From Aquiflexum balticum DSM 16537 (lineage in GTDB: Bacteria; Bacteroidota; Bacteroidia; Cytophagales; Cyclobacteriaceae): 64,000 nucleotides of DNA. The notes below the pieces were generated by a model that had not been told where the DNA came from, ran no database searches, and worked only from the letters and a program-made list of their open reading frames with translations. The translations under genes and the position numbers were made by a program. The stretch is from assembly GCF_900176595.1 (NCBI RefSeq), contig NZ_LT838813.1, forward strand, positions 744,001-808,000, written 5' to 3'. Within the stretch, counting starts at the first letter, position 1. Each line of letters opens with the position of its first letter. Below are positions 19,266 to 27,692 of the stretch, one piece after another.

Positions 19266-19934
19266 ATGATTAATTTTAAAACCTTATTGGCATCTTCTGA
19301 CAATCCCGATTCTATGGGGCATAAATTCAGAAACCAAAGGTTCAGATTTTTTGAAGAATTACTGACACGGCAATACCAAAATAATTTTCCTGTCAAAATC
19401 CTGGATATAGGCGGAATGGAATATTTCTGGAGAGACAAGGATTTATTGAAAAACGGCTTGGTAGAAATCACCCTGCTCAATTTGCAGGCGGAGCAGACCT
19501 CAATTCCAGGGCTAAGTTCTGTAGCAGGGAATGCCACAGATTTATCTCAGTTTAAAGACCAAAGTTTTGATTTGGTGTTTTCCAATTCGGTAATCGAACA
19601 TCTTTACACCTGGGAAAACCAACAAAAAATGGCCAAAGAAATCATCCGGGTTGGGAAAAAGTATTTTGTTCAGACTCCAAACAGACACTTTTTTTTGGAA
19701 GCTCATTACGCATTGCCTTTTGCTCAGTATTTGCCCAAAAAGATGACCCATTTCCTACTGACAAAAACAAAGCTAAGCCGTGGAAGCAGGTGGAATCCCA
19801 AGGATGCCCAACAATACCTGGACGAAATCCGCTTGCTAACTTTATCTGAGATGAAGCAATTGTTTCCTGAAGCAAAGGTTTACAAAGAGAAATTTTTTGG
19901 TTTGACGAAGTCGGTGACGGTGTATAATTTTTAG
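19266..19934 (+). CDS. Class I SAM-dependent methyltransferase
   Basis: From ATG 19266 the protein has 222 residues; an upstream in-frame start at 19239 would add nine hydrophobic residues and is less likely. The fold is Methyltransf_11 type: ILDIGGMEYFWRD at motif I, FDLVFSNSVIEHL near motif IV and YFVQTPNRHFFLEAHY after it. Motif I has GG rather than GCG. Proteins like this occur at the edges of polysaccharide loci in Cytophagales, and it stands divergently next to the initiating transferase, so a role in the same surface polymer is plausible but unproven. Confidence 0.8.
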   Translation: MINFKTLLASSDNPDSMGHKFRNQRFRFFEELLTRQYQNNFPVKILDIGGMEYFWRDKDLLKNGLVEITLLNLQAEQTSIPGLSSVAGNATDLSQFKDQSFDLVFSNSVIEHLYTWENQQKMAKEIIRVGKKYFVQTPNRHFFLEAHYALPFAQYLPKKMTHFLLTKTKLSRGSRWNPKDAQQYLDEIRLLTLSEMKQLFPEAKVYKEKFFGLTKSVTVYNF

Positions 19935-19953
19935 GAATAAATAAATATGGTGG

Positions 19954-19983
19954 TTTCCCACAAAGGCACAAAGGCGCCAAGAA
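19954..19983. repeat. Relic of the 'tttgcgcc' intergenic repeat family
   Basis: The string CCCACAAAGGCACAAAGGCG is the reverse-complement form of the 'tttgcgcctttgcg' words that also occur at 23339-23367, 49317-49335 and 57175-57210. These are common non-coding repeats near gene ends in this phylum. This copy is short and decayed. Confidence 0.4.
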
Positions 19984-20102
19984 AAATCAAATTATTTTCG
20001 GTGATTGTGTGGTTTTGTACAAATAAATATTCAACCTGATTTTTTGAAAGTTTGAATCAATAGTCAAGAATACTTTAGTAAATTTTTAAAGAGTGTTTAC
20101 GG

Positions 20103-21191
20103 CTACCAAGTCACCACCCCAACCATAGAATCCGCTGTACCATAATATAGGTACCATCGCTCTTTGAAATACACCAGTCCTTCTACAAAAGTAGTTCCAT
20201 CCACATATTGACCGGATTTCTCAAAGGGGAGCTCAGGTTTGATAAAAGGTTTATCTGTACGATCCAATAATTTCCATGGTTCATTTTTGTCAAAAAGAGC
20301 CTGTCCGCCTGTATACAACCTGTTGCCCAAATCCTTTACACCCAAGGATTGCTGATTTCCAGCGTTGTAAAGCACAACAATGCCATCCTTGGTCAGGACA
20401 GGCGGAGGACCGGCCTCCACCAACCATGAATCAAAAAATCCTAGCCTTGGACTCAACACAGGAGCCAAATTCCCATCAATGGTCTCCAAAGGTTCCCAAT
20501 GAATCAAATCATCAGAAGTAGCCAGCCAGATATGCGGCACCCCAAAATACATCCAATACTTACCTTTGATTTTGGCAGCCACCAATTTCCCATCTCTCAA
20601 TTCCGTTACTATTGCCCCGGATTTGGTTTCTTGATTGTGGTATTTACCCTCTTTGAAATCCTTGAAAATCGGCCCATGCTTTTCCCAGGTTTTCATGTTC
20701 ATGGAAGTTGCCACAGCCAATCGGGGAAATTCTCTGTTCCATTGGGTGTAGGTCAGCACATACAATCCATCTTGAGTTTCCACAATTCTGGGATCCTCTG
20801 TACCTCCGGTCCATTCAAATTCTTTTTGGTTGTCGTCAGTCGGAAAAAATACAGGCTCCTTCATTCGGGCATAATTCACCCCGTCTTCCGAAACCGCCAA
20901 ACCCAAACGGGAAGTATGTCCGCCGATTTCCAGTTCACCGAGTTTTTCCTCTGCCCGGTAGAGGACATGGATTTTACCATCTTTGACAATGGCTGCCGGA
21001 TTGAATGTAGCCATCGATTCCCATTTTACCGCTTTCCTGCTCATGGGATCCTGCCAAGATGTTTGGTCAGTTGGGGCAATAATGGGCTGTGCATATTCAG
21101 CCCTTTCGAAAGGGCCAAGCATCCATGGTTTTTCTTGGGCGAGGGATGGGAAGGAAACTAGGAGAAGGAGAAACGTGGAAATTTTTATCAT
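20103..21191 (-). CDS. Secreted glycoside hydrolase family 130 protein
   Basis: This 362-residue protein with a clear signal peptide (KISTFLLLLVSFPSLAQ) has the five-bladed propeller signatures of GH130: FNPAAIVKDGKIHVLYRAEEK, SRLGLAVSEDG, GGTEDPRIVETQDGLYVLTYTQW, MYFGVPHIWLATSDDLIHWE and a C-terminal GQYVDGTTFVEGLVYFKERWYLYYG. GH130 contains cytoplasmic beta-mannoside phosphorylases and exported beta-1,2-mannosidases. Export through a signal peptide points to the hydrolase type acting in the periplasm, but that is inference. It is a single gene with no SusC/D pair nearby. Confidence 0.85.
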   Translation of the reverse strand: MIKISTFLLLLVSFPSLAQEKPWMLGPFERAEYAQPIIAPTDQTSWQDPMSRKAVKWESMATFNPAAIVKDGKIHVLYRAEEKLGELEIGGHTSRLGLAVSEDGVNYARMKEPVFFPTDDNQKEFEWTGGTEDPRIVETQDGLYVLTYTQWNREFPRLAVATSMNMKTWEKHGPIFKDFKEGKYHNQETKSGAIVTELRDGKLVAAKIKGKYWMYFGVPHIWLATSDDLIHWEPLETIDGNLAPVLSPRLGFFDSWLVEAGPPPVLTKDGIVVLYNAGNQQSLGVKDLGNRLYTGGQALFDKNEPWKLLDRTDKPFIKPELPFEKSGQYVDGTTFVEGLVYFKERWYLYYGTADSMVGVVTW

Positions 21192-21279
21192 TTGGGTTAT
21201 TTTTTGATTTTGTTTATTAGACCCGAAAGTTAATTTTGGAAAATATAGACCAGAGAATCTTATGGTCTACTCCAAAATA

Positions 21280-21570
21280 TTAGACATAGGCCAAATCGTC
21301 TTTAATAGCTAAAAAATATTTTTCCTTTATTCCATTTCTGGAAACCAGATCGACCTTCACTTCTAGCAAATCCTCTAATTCGTCTGCTAGATCAATAAAT
21401 CCGCTTCCAATTTGGTCATGGAATTCCACTAGCAAGTCCACATCACTGAGTGCAGTTTGTTCATCTCTAGCATATAAACTAAATATCCCCAAACTCTGAA
21501 TCGGGTACTTTTGAAAGAGAGTTTTTTTCTCCCTTTCCAAAATGGATTTGATTTCCTTCAAGGTTTTCAT
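21280..21570 (-). CDS. MNT-type nucleotidyltransferase (MinT/HepT-antitoxin-like), degenerate motif
   Basis: This 96-residue protein matches the small nucleotidyltransferase domain in ARDEQTALSDVDLLVEF, with the two metal-binding aspartates Asp43 and Asp45. The preceding motif, normally FGS(x)AR, reads FSLYAR, so the glycine-serine needed for nucleotide binding is lost. Family members often act as antitoxins (MntA) that AMPylate a neighbouring HEPN/DUF86 toxin. No HEPN gene lies next to it. It is 23 bp downstream of the oxidoreductase-MaoC gene on the same strand and may be co-transcribed. It could be a solitary, inactive remnant. Confidence 0.7.
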   Translation of the reverse strand: MKTLKEIKSILEREKKTLFQKYPIQSLGIFSLYARDEQTALSDVDLLVEFHDQIGSGFIDLADELEDLLEVKVDLVSRNGIKEKYFLAIKDDLAYV

Positions 21571-21593
21571 TTTTTAAATTTTATCATATTACA

Positions 21594-23186
21594 TCAAAAC
21601 CTCACCAAAGTAATAACCTCAGCCACGCAAACCGGCTTGGAGGCAGCATTGGATTCCATTTCTGCATGGATAAAAAGTTTGGTGCTGCCATCGGGGGTTT
21701 CTTCTACTTTGGACAGTGTGGCGGATAACCTGACTTTATCCCCGGAATAAACAGGCGCAGGAAAGCGAACGCTGTTCGTCCCGTAATTCAATGCCATCTG
21801 CACTCCTTCCAATGGAAGGATTTCATAAAGGAGCTTGGGAACCAAAGAAAGCGTCAGATAACCATGGGCCAGATTTTTGCCGCCCTGAATCAGGGCCTTG
21901 GCTTTTTCAGTATCCACATGGATCCACTGAAAATCCTCAGTAGCATCCGCAAATTTCTGTATGACTTCCTGACTAACCGTAGTCCAAGAACTCCTACCCA
22001 ACGATTTCCCAACACCCCCCCTCAAATCCCCCACCGACCCAAACACCACTTTTCGATCTTCCCAATTCTCGTCCCTCGCCTCTCGCTCCTCGCTTCTCAA
22101 ATCCTGTCTTGGCTCTTGCTTCTTGGCTCTTAGCTCTCGCATCTCGTCTCTCGCCTCTCGCTTCTCGCTTCTAGAATCCAGTCTTGGTTCTTGTCTCTTG
22201 GCTCTTGCTTCTTCAAAAACCACCATCGCCTTTCCCACCACCTTCCTATCCATCATATCCCGCAAAGCCTGAGGCACTTCCTCCAAGGAATATTCTTTAT
22301 AAATATGCTGTCTGATTTTCCCGGATTGGATCATACCTACCAACTCCATGATATTCTGTTGATTCTGTTTGGGTTCTTCAGTGGAAAATCTCCCCCAAAA
22401 AACACCCATCACCGAACATCCTTTGAGCAATGCCAAATTGAAGGGCAGTTTGGGGATATCTCCGGCAGCAAAACCTACCACCAAATACCTGCCTTTCCAG
22501 GCCATACTTCGCAAAGCAGGTTCGGCATATTTACCGCCAACCACATCCAACACCACATCTACACCCTTTCCATCAGTCAATTCCTTTATTTTTTCCTTCA
22601 AATCTTCAGCCTCATAATTGATCAGGAAATCAGCCCCTTTTTCATTACAAATAGCCAATTTTTCAGATGTGGAAGCCGCAGCAATGACTGTTGCGCCCAT
22701 TACTTTACCCAACTCAACAGTTGCCAATCCTACTCCACCTGAAGCACCTAAAATTAACAAGGTTTCACCCGATTTAATTTGTGCACGATCTTTTAGTGCA
22801 TGATAGGAAGTGCCAAAGGTGTATAGGGTTGATGCCGCTGTCAGGTAATCCATTTGAGGCGGAATAGGAAAAACCCTATCGGTGCTGACCTTTACCTTTT
22901 CGGCAAAACCTCCCCATCCGCACAAAGCCAAGACCCGCTGTCCTGCATTCAGGTGCTTTACCTCCGAACCTACCTTTTCGATAATTCCCGACACTTCACC
23001 ACCTGGAGAAAAAGGTAATTCAGGCTTAAATTGGTATTTATTTTGAATAATAAGTACATCAGGAAAATTCACTGCGCAAGCCTTAACCAGAATGACAACT
23101 TCTTTTTCATTTGGTTCAGGATCTTGAACATCAGAATAGACTAGGGTTTCAGGGGTTCCATGCTGTTGGCAAAGGATAGCTTTCAT
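21594..23186 (-). CDS. Quinone-oxidoreductase (MDR family) fused to MaoC dehydratase domain
   Basis: The start at ATG 23186 (MKAILCQQHG) gives 530 residues; an upstream in-frame start at 23258 is not supported by homology. Residues 1-325 are a zinc-independent medium-chain NADPH:quinone oxidoreductase: PGGEVSGIIEKVG, ILGASGGVGLATVELGKVMG as the NADPH site and VLDVVGG. Residues from about 395 are a MaoC hot-dog hydratase with the ATEDFQWIHVD catalytic segment. The linker between them (about residues 326-375) is not a known domain. It is a two-fold repeat of 25 residues rich in R, E, K, D and Q. The two domains suggest an acyl-CoA or enoyl substrate, but no pathway partner is adjacent. Confidence 0.82.
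   Translation of the reverse strand: MKAILCQQHGTPETLVYSDVQDPEPNEKEVVILVKACAVNFPDVLIIQNKYQFKPELPFSPGGEVSGIIEKVGSEVKHLNAGQRVLALCGWGGFAEKVKVSTDRVFPIPPQMDYLTAASTLYTFGTSYHALKDRAQIKSGETLLILGASGGVGLATVELGKVMGATVIAAASTSEKLAICNEKGADFLINYEAEDLKEKIKELTDGKGVDVVLDVVGGKYAEPALRSMAWKGRYLVVGFAAGDIPKLPFNLALLKGCSVMGVFWGRFSTEEPKQNQQNIMELVGMIQSGKIRQHIYKEYSLEEVPQALRDMMDRKVVGKAMVVFEEARAKRQEPRLDSRSEKREARDEMRELRAKKQEPRQDLRSEEREARDENWEDRKVVFGSVGDLRGGVGKSLGRSSWTTVSQEVIQKFADATEDFQWIHVDTEKAKALIQGGKNLAHGYLTLSLVPKLLYEILPLEGVQMALNYGTNSVRFPAPVYSGDKVRLSATLSKVEETPDGSTKLFIHAEMESNAASKPVCVAEVITLVRF
22067..22214. repeat. 75-bp tandem duplication inside the coding linker
   Basis: Two units with a period of exactly 75 bp, one beginning at 22067 and the next at 22142, consist of TCTCG/CTTGG pyrimidine-rich words on the + strand (purine-rich, agcgagaggcgaga-like, on the coding strand). 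This is the form of a simple intergenic repeat common in Bacteroidota genomes. Here 75 is a multiple of 3, so the units translate in frame as RAKRQEPRLDSRSEKREARD and RAKKQEPRQDLRSEEREARD plus five further residues each. They separate the oxidoreductase and MaoC domains. Confidence 0.85.
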
Positions 23187-23338
23187 AGGCAAAAGTTTTT
23201 TTGTTAAAATAGGCAATTCCTCAATTAAAACGTAATTTTGACTCCATATACCAATCAACCTCCTGCAAGGATTTGAATAGTCAAAAAGGTTTGAAAATTT
23301 TATTATTGATCAAATGATTTTGAAGATAGTAGATTTTT

Positions 23339-23367
23339 CTTTGCGCCTTTGCGCCTTTGCGGGACTT
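23339..23367. repeat. 'tttgcgcc' tandem repeat before the peptidase
   Basis: The run CTTTGCGCCTTTGCGCCTTT repeats a 9-bp word (tttgcgcct) just upstream of the peptidase ATG. An upstream in-frame start at 23349 would read through it, which is why the ATG at 23382 is preferred. Related words recur at 19954, 49317 and 57175. Confidence 0.6.
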
Positions 23368-23381
23368 TAAAACCCCCAATT

Positions 23382-24770
23382 ATGTCAGTAAAACAATATA
23401 TTCAGGACAATCAGGAGAAATTTTTGAACGAGCTTTTTGACTTATTACGCATACCTTCCGTCAGTGCAGATCCAAAATTTAAGGATGATGTATTTGCTGC
23501 GGCAGCATTTGTAAAGGAGAGATTGGTTGAAGCCGGTGCTGATAAGGTTGAAATTTGTCAAACAGCAGGATATCCGATTGTCTATGGAGAAAAAATCATA
23601 GACTCATCATTGCCGACTATTTTGGTCTATGGCCATTATGATGTGCAGCCTGCAGACCCATACGAATTATGGGATTCACCTCCTTTTGAACCTGTCATTA
23701 AAAAAACTGAAAGACATCCTGAAGGCGCCATTTTTGCCCGTGGTTCTGCAGATGACAAAGGACAGTTTTATATGCATATCAAAGCCTTTGAAGCCATGAT
23801 GGCCAATAACTCTCTGGAATGCAATGTCAAATTTATGATTGAAGGTGAGGAGGAAGTTGGCTCTGAAAATCTTGATATTTTTGTAAAGAACAACAAAGAT
23901 AAGCTGAAAGCCGATGTGGTGGTGGTCTCTGATACCCACATGATTTCATTGGAACATCCCTCAGTCACTGTTGGACTGAGAGGTCTAGCCTACATGCAGG
24001 TTGAGGTGACCGGACCAAACAGAGACCTGCATTCCGGGACTTACGGTGGGGCTGTCGGTAATCCCATCAATATCCTTTGCAAAATGATTGCTTCTCTGCA
24101 GGACGATAACAACCACATTACCATTCCCGGTTTTTATGACAAAGTGGAAGAATACTCCAAAGCCTACAGGGATGAGTTGAACAAAGCCCCCTTTGACCTA
24201 GAAGCTTACAAAAAGGAACTAGATGTTACTGATGTTCGTGGCGAAAAAGGATACACCACGGTCGAGAGAGTAGGTATACGTCCTACTTTGGATGTTAATG
24301 GTATTTGGGGAGGCTATACAGGAGAAGGTGCTAAAACAGTATTGCCTTCCAAGGCCTATGCAAAAATCTCCATGCGCTTGGTTCCCGATCAAGACCATAA
24401 AGAAATTGCCAAATTATTTGAAAATCATTTCAAATCCATTGCACCAAAATCCGTCAAGGTAAAAGTTATCCCCCACCATGGAGGTGCCCCAGCAGTTGTT
24501 TCTACTGACACTGCCGGATACCGCGCCGCAGATCTTGCCATTCAGGAAGCTTTTGGAAAAAAGGCCATTCCAACAAGAGAAGGAGGTTCAATACCCATTT
24601 GTTCCCTTTTCCAAAAAGAACTTGGCCTAGACCCGATTCTCCTAGGTTTCGGTCTTGATACAGATGCACTCCATTCACCAAATGAACATTACGGCATAAA
24701 AAATTACCTCATGGGAATTGAAACCATCGCATTATTCTTCAAGCATTTTAAAGCCGAGGCTGGTAAATGA
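23382..24770 (+). CDS. M20-family dipeptidase (zinc peptidase)
   Basis: From ATG 23382 (MSVKQYIQDN) the protein has 462 residues. The zinc ligands and catalytic residues are in VYGHYDVQPADPYELW (His, Asp), FARGSADDKGQFYMHIKA, MIEGEEEVGSENLD (general base Glu-Glu) and DTHMIS, with a late histidine in DALHSPNEHYGIKNY. The central lid domain carries RDLHSGTYGGAVGNP. This is the PepV/CNDP dipeptidase branch, which cleaves dipeptides in the cytosol. It is a single gene. Confidence 0.92.
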   Translation: MSVKQYIQDNQEKFLNELFDLLRIPSVSADPKFKDDVFAAAAFVKERLVEAGADKVEICQTAGYPIVYGEKIIDSSLPTILVYGHYDVQPADPYELWDSPPFEPVIKKTERHPEGAIFARGSADDKGQFYMHIKAFEAMMANNSLECNVKFMIEGEEEVGSENLDIFVKNNKDKLKADVVVVSDTHMISLEHPSVTVGLRGLAYMQVEVTGPNRDLHSGTYGGAVGNPINILCKMIASLQDDNNHITIPGFYDKVEEYSKAYRDELNKAPFDLEAYKKELDVTDVRGEKGYTTVERVGIRPTLDVNGIWGGYTGEGAKTVLPSKAYAKISMRLVPDQDHKEIAKLFENHFKSIAPKSVKVKVIPHHGGAPAVVSTDTAGYRAADLAIQEAFGKKAIPTREGGSIPICSLFQKELGLDPILLGFGLDTDALHSPNEHYGIKNYLMGIETIALFFKHFKAEAGK

Positions 24771-24793
24771 TTATATGGTTCGCTAATATGCAT

Positions 24794-24823
24794 GACGGAT
24801 GACCGATGTCCGATGACCGATGT
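24794..24823. repeat. Short 'ccgatg' tandem repeat
   Basis: Between the peptidase and dsbD the words GATGACCGATG and TCCGATGACCGATG alternate in a roughly 7-8 bp period. It is a simple repeat in a 229-bp gap that otherwise shows no gene. Confidence 0.5.
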
Positions 24824-24999
24824 TAGCTTGATTGGTTTTTATGCAGGCATTTTCTAACAAATAAGCCTTTATTTATTCCATCAGCAATATTTACCAAATT
24901 GGAATTGAGTCTTGCTTGACAAATAATGTGTTATTTCATTACTGAACTATTTCCTAAAAAATCTCCTTTACCAATCAGTTGCGCTTATATCACACCGAA

Positions 25000-27069
25000 A
25001 TGGCAAAATATCTTAGACAATCACTGATTCTTTTCTTTTTATTAGTTTATAGTACCGCTGGTTTTACACAGATTATTTCTCCTCCAAAATGGAATATCCA
25101 AATTGAGGAGAAGGATTTTAAAGTGGGCGATGAGGTTAAATTGGTTTTCAAAGCCCAAATCCCCAAAGACTGGTATATCTATTCCAATGACTTTGATCCC
25201 GACTTGGGACCCATGTTAACTGAATTGGTGCTCAGCAAATCCGAGGGTATGGAATTGGTGGGTAGCCTCAAAGCCATCAATCCCAAGAAAAAATATGATG
25301 AAATCTGGGAGGGAGATGTTACCTACTTCATCGGGAATGGCACTTTTGAACAGCAAATAAAAATAACAACTGAAAACATCAATATCGTAGGTTCTATTGA
25401 TTATCAGATGTGTACAGATGTGACAGGTCAGTGCATCCCTTTTGAAGAAGACTTTACACTGAAAACCTCAGCCAAGCCTTCCTCAGCTTCCGCAACTTCC
25501 CAGGAAAGTGAAGAAAAAGTAGATGAGCCATCAAATCAAGACGTCCCAGAAACCGAAGAAGCGGAGGGTCCAAATACACTTCCTATTCCGGAACCTGAAG
25601 AAAGAACCTATATCGACATCAATGAAGATGAGAGTCAGGGCGGCTTATTGGGATTTATGTTTATTGCATTCTTGGCGGGTTTAGCAGCCTTGCTGACTCC
25701 CTGCGTGTTTCCCATGATTCCGATGACTGTGACTTTCTTTACAGGAAGGTCCAAATCCAGGATTTCAGGCATTAGGAATGCATCTATTTATGGCTTATCA
25801 ATCATAGCTATTTATACCATTGCCGGGACAGCAGTCGCCGCGATCCAGGGGCCAGAATTTGCCAATTGGCTTTCGACCCATTGGGCACCTAATGTATTCT
25901 TCTTTTTGATTTTCATCTTCTTTGCATTTGCTTTCCTTGGTATGTTTGAATTGACCCTCCCAAGTGGATTTGTCAATAAGATTGATGCCAAAGCAGATAA
26001 AGGGGGTTTGACCGGAATCTTCTTCATGGCCTTTACTTTGGTATTGGTTTCCTTCTCCTGTACCGGTCCGATCGTCGGCTCTATTCTAATCAAAGCAGCT
26101 GGTGGAGATTTTATCACGCCGATTGCCGGGATGTTTGCCTTTTCATTGGCATTTGCCATTCCTTTTACATTGTTTGCCATATTCCCTGAATGGCTGAATT
26201 CTCTGCCGAAATCCGGTGGATGGCTGAATTCAGTCAAAGTAGTCTTAGGTTTCCTGGAATTGGCTTTGGCTTTCAAATTCCTATCAGTTGCCGATCAGGT
26301 CTACCATTGGGGATTATTGGACAGAGATATTTACATTGCCATTTGGATAGTGATTTTCTTCTTGTTAGGACTTTACTTGCTGGGCAAGATCCGAACCAAG
26401 CATGATACCCCTATGGATTACATTGGTGTTCCAAGGTTAATGTTGGCTATTTCCACTTTTGTGTTTGTGGTATATCTGATTCCTGGGCTTTGGGGAGCAC
26501 CATTGAAAGCTTTGAGCGGGTATTTGCCTCCAATGGCAACCCATGACTTCAATGTGATGGAAAGCAGCAGAATTGCATCCAATGAAAGTAAATTGGACGA
26601 TATTCCAAAATATGCAGACTTCCTGCATTTCCCCCATGGGATTCAGGGATACTTCGATTACGATCAGGCATTGGCTGCGGCCAAAAGAACAGGAAAACCG
26701 CTTTTTATTGATTTTACAGGCCATGGATGCGTGAATTGCCGAGAAATGGAAGCAAGAGTTTGGTCCGATCCACTGGTTCTGGACAGGTTGAAAAATGACT
26801 TTGTGATGGCGGCCCTCTATATTGATGAGCGATATGAGTTGCCCGAGTCGGAATGGTTTGTTTCAGAATACGATGGAAAAGAGAAAAAAACCATTGGAAA
26901 GCAAAACGCTGATTTTCAGATCACCCGATTCAACAACAATGCCCAGCCTTATTATGTGATTTTGGACCACAATGAAGAACTGCTGATCAAACCAAAAGCC
27001 TACGATACCAATATTCAGAATTTTGTGAATTTCTTGGAGGAGGCAAAGAGTGAGTTTGGGAGGAGGTGA
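25000..27069 (+). CDS. dsbD: DsbD-like thiol:disulfide interchange protein
   Basis: From ATG 25000 the protein has 689 residues (an upstream TTG at 24979 is not needed). It shows a signal peptide (SLILFFLLVYSTAGFTQ), an N-terminal DsbD-alpha domain with two cysteines in YQMCTDVTGQCIPFEEDF, an acidic linker, a CcdA-like core of about eight helices with LTPCVFPMIPMTV and SFSCTGPIVGS, and a C-terminal thioredoxin domain with GHGCVNCREME (CxxC). It passes electrons from cytosolic thioredoxin to the periplasm for disulfide reduction or cytochrome c maturation. It is a single gene, convergent with the TA pair. Confidence 0.93.
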   Translation: MAKYLRQSLILFFLLVYSTAGFTQIISPPKWNIQIEEKDFKVGDEVKLVFKAQIPKDWYIYSNDFDPDLGPMLTELVLSKSEGMELVGSLKAINPKKKYDEIWEGDVTYFIGNGTFEQQIKITTENINIVGSIDYQMCTDVTGQCIPFEEDFTLKTSAKPSSASATSQESEEKVDEPSNQDVPETEEAEGPNTLPIPEPEERTYIDINEDESQGGLLGFMFIAFLAGLAALLTPCVFPMIPMTVTFFTGRSKSRISGIRNASIYGLSIIAIYTIAGTAVAAIQGPEFANWLSTHWAPNVFFFLIFIFFAFAFLGMFELTLPSGFVNKIDAKADKGGLTGIFFMAFTLVLVSFSCTGPIVGSILIKAAGGDFITPIAGMFAFSLAFAIPFTLFAIFPEWLNSLPKSGGWLNSVKVVLGFLELALAFKFLSVADQVYHWGLLDRDIYIAIWIVIFFLLGLYLLGKIRTKHDTPMDYIGVPRLMLAISTFVFVVYLIPGLWGAPLKALSGYLPPMATHDFNVMESSRIASNESKLDDIPKYADFLHFPHGIQGYFDYDQALAAAKRTGKPLFIDFTGHGCVNCREMEARVWSDPLVLDRLKNDFVMAALYIDERYELPESEWFVSEYDGKEKKTIGKQNADFQITRFNNNAQPYYVILDHNEELLIKPKAYDTNIQNFVNFLEEAKSEFGRR

Positions 27070-27080
27070 AGTTCCTTAAT

Positions 27081-27416
27081 CTAGTCCTTGATTTCCATTG
27101 AAATAAACAGCTCTTTTAAAAATTTATCAGATATCGTTTCTTGCTCCGATTTATCAAAAACAGATAAAAGGTAAATTTTATTCTCAATTCGTTTTAAAAA
27201 GAAAATTAATCGGCCTCCTCCACTTTTGCCCTTATTTTTACTTTTTATTGCAAATCGAATTTTATAACAATTCTTGTAAATTTCAACCCCTTGATCGGGA
27301 TTTTCAATTAAGCTTGAAAATAAAATCTTGAAATCAGATTTTAAGGAAACGTACTTTTTAGCCAGTTTTTTAGCCTCTCTTTCAAAGTTTCGAGTTGGAA
27401 TAATTTTAAAGCTCAT
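27081..27416 (-). CDS. RelE/ParE-like toxin
   Basis: This 111-residue basic protein begins FKIIPTRNFEREAKKLAKKY and has a later IRFAIKSKNKGKSGGGRLIFFL and KIYLLSVFDKSEQETI, the order of elements in RelE/ParE/HigB-superfamily toxins. RelE members cut mRNA on the ribosome; ParE members poison gyrase. It lies downstream of and overlaps by 11 bp the small gene at 27406, the usual antitoxin-toxin order, so the two form a TA operon. Which target applies cannot be said. Confidence 0.75.
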   Translation of the reverse strand: MSFKIIPTRNFEREAKKLAKKYVSLKSDFKILFSSLIENPDQGVEIYKNCYKIRFAIKSKNKGKSGGGRLIFFLKRIENKIYLLSVFDKSEQETISDKFLKELFISMEIKD

Positions 27417-27624
27417 CTAAAAATTCTTCAAGGGATTTTGGCTTAATTTTACCTTCTTCAATAAGCTTTAATTCATCAAGTCCTTTTTTTATACTTTTAA
27501 CAATTTTTTTTGCTGCTTTGGAGGATTTTCCTGAAGCTTCAAATTCAATATCCAATGCTTTCAGAACAGCCTTCAATGCTTCGGATTTTTTACTATCATT
27601 AATTTTAATCACTAAAGTCTCCAT
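27406..27624 (-). CDS. Antitoxin partner of the RelE/ParE-like toxin
   Basis: From ATG 27624 the protein has 72 residues (a TTG two codons upstream is possible). It starts METLVIKINDSKKSEALKAVLKALDIEFE, a DUF2683-like antitoxin N-terminus, and has a lysine-rich middle and an acidic end (LEEFLDEL) likely to wrap the toxin. It overlaps the toxin gene by 11 bp, which fits coupled translation and an antitoxin-first operon. No helix-turn-helix is obvious. Confidence 0.7.
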   Translation of the reverse strand: METLVIKINDSKKSEALKAVLKALDIEFEASGKSSKAAKKIVKSIKKGLDELKLIEEGKIKPKSLEEFLDEL

Positions 27625-27692
27625 AATCAAAATTAAATTATTGTAGAATTAAATACTAGTAATAAATGCTTTACATTGAAAATAGTCCACCC

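Noticed and set aside
20499-21161. A 220-codon + strand frame opposite the GH130 gene
   Set aside because: Antisense to a well-supported secreted GH130 protein; the product is low-complexity and rich in F, H and P without motifs.
22191-22742. A 183-codon + strand frame opposite the oxidoreductase domain
   Set aside because: Antisense shadow over conserved MDR coding sequence and the repeat linker.
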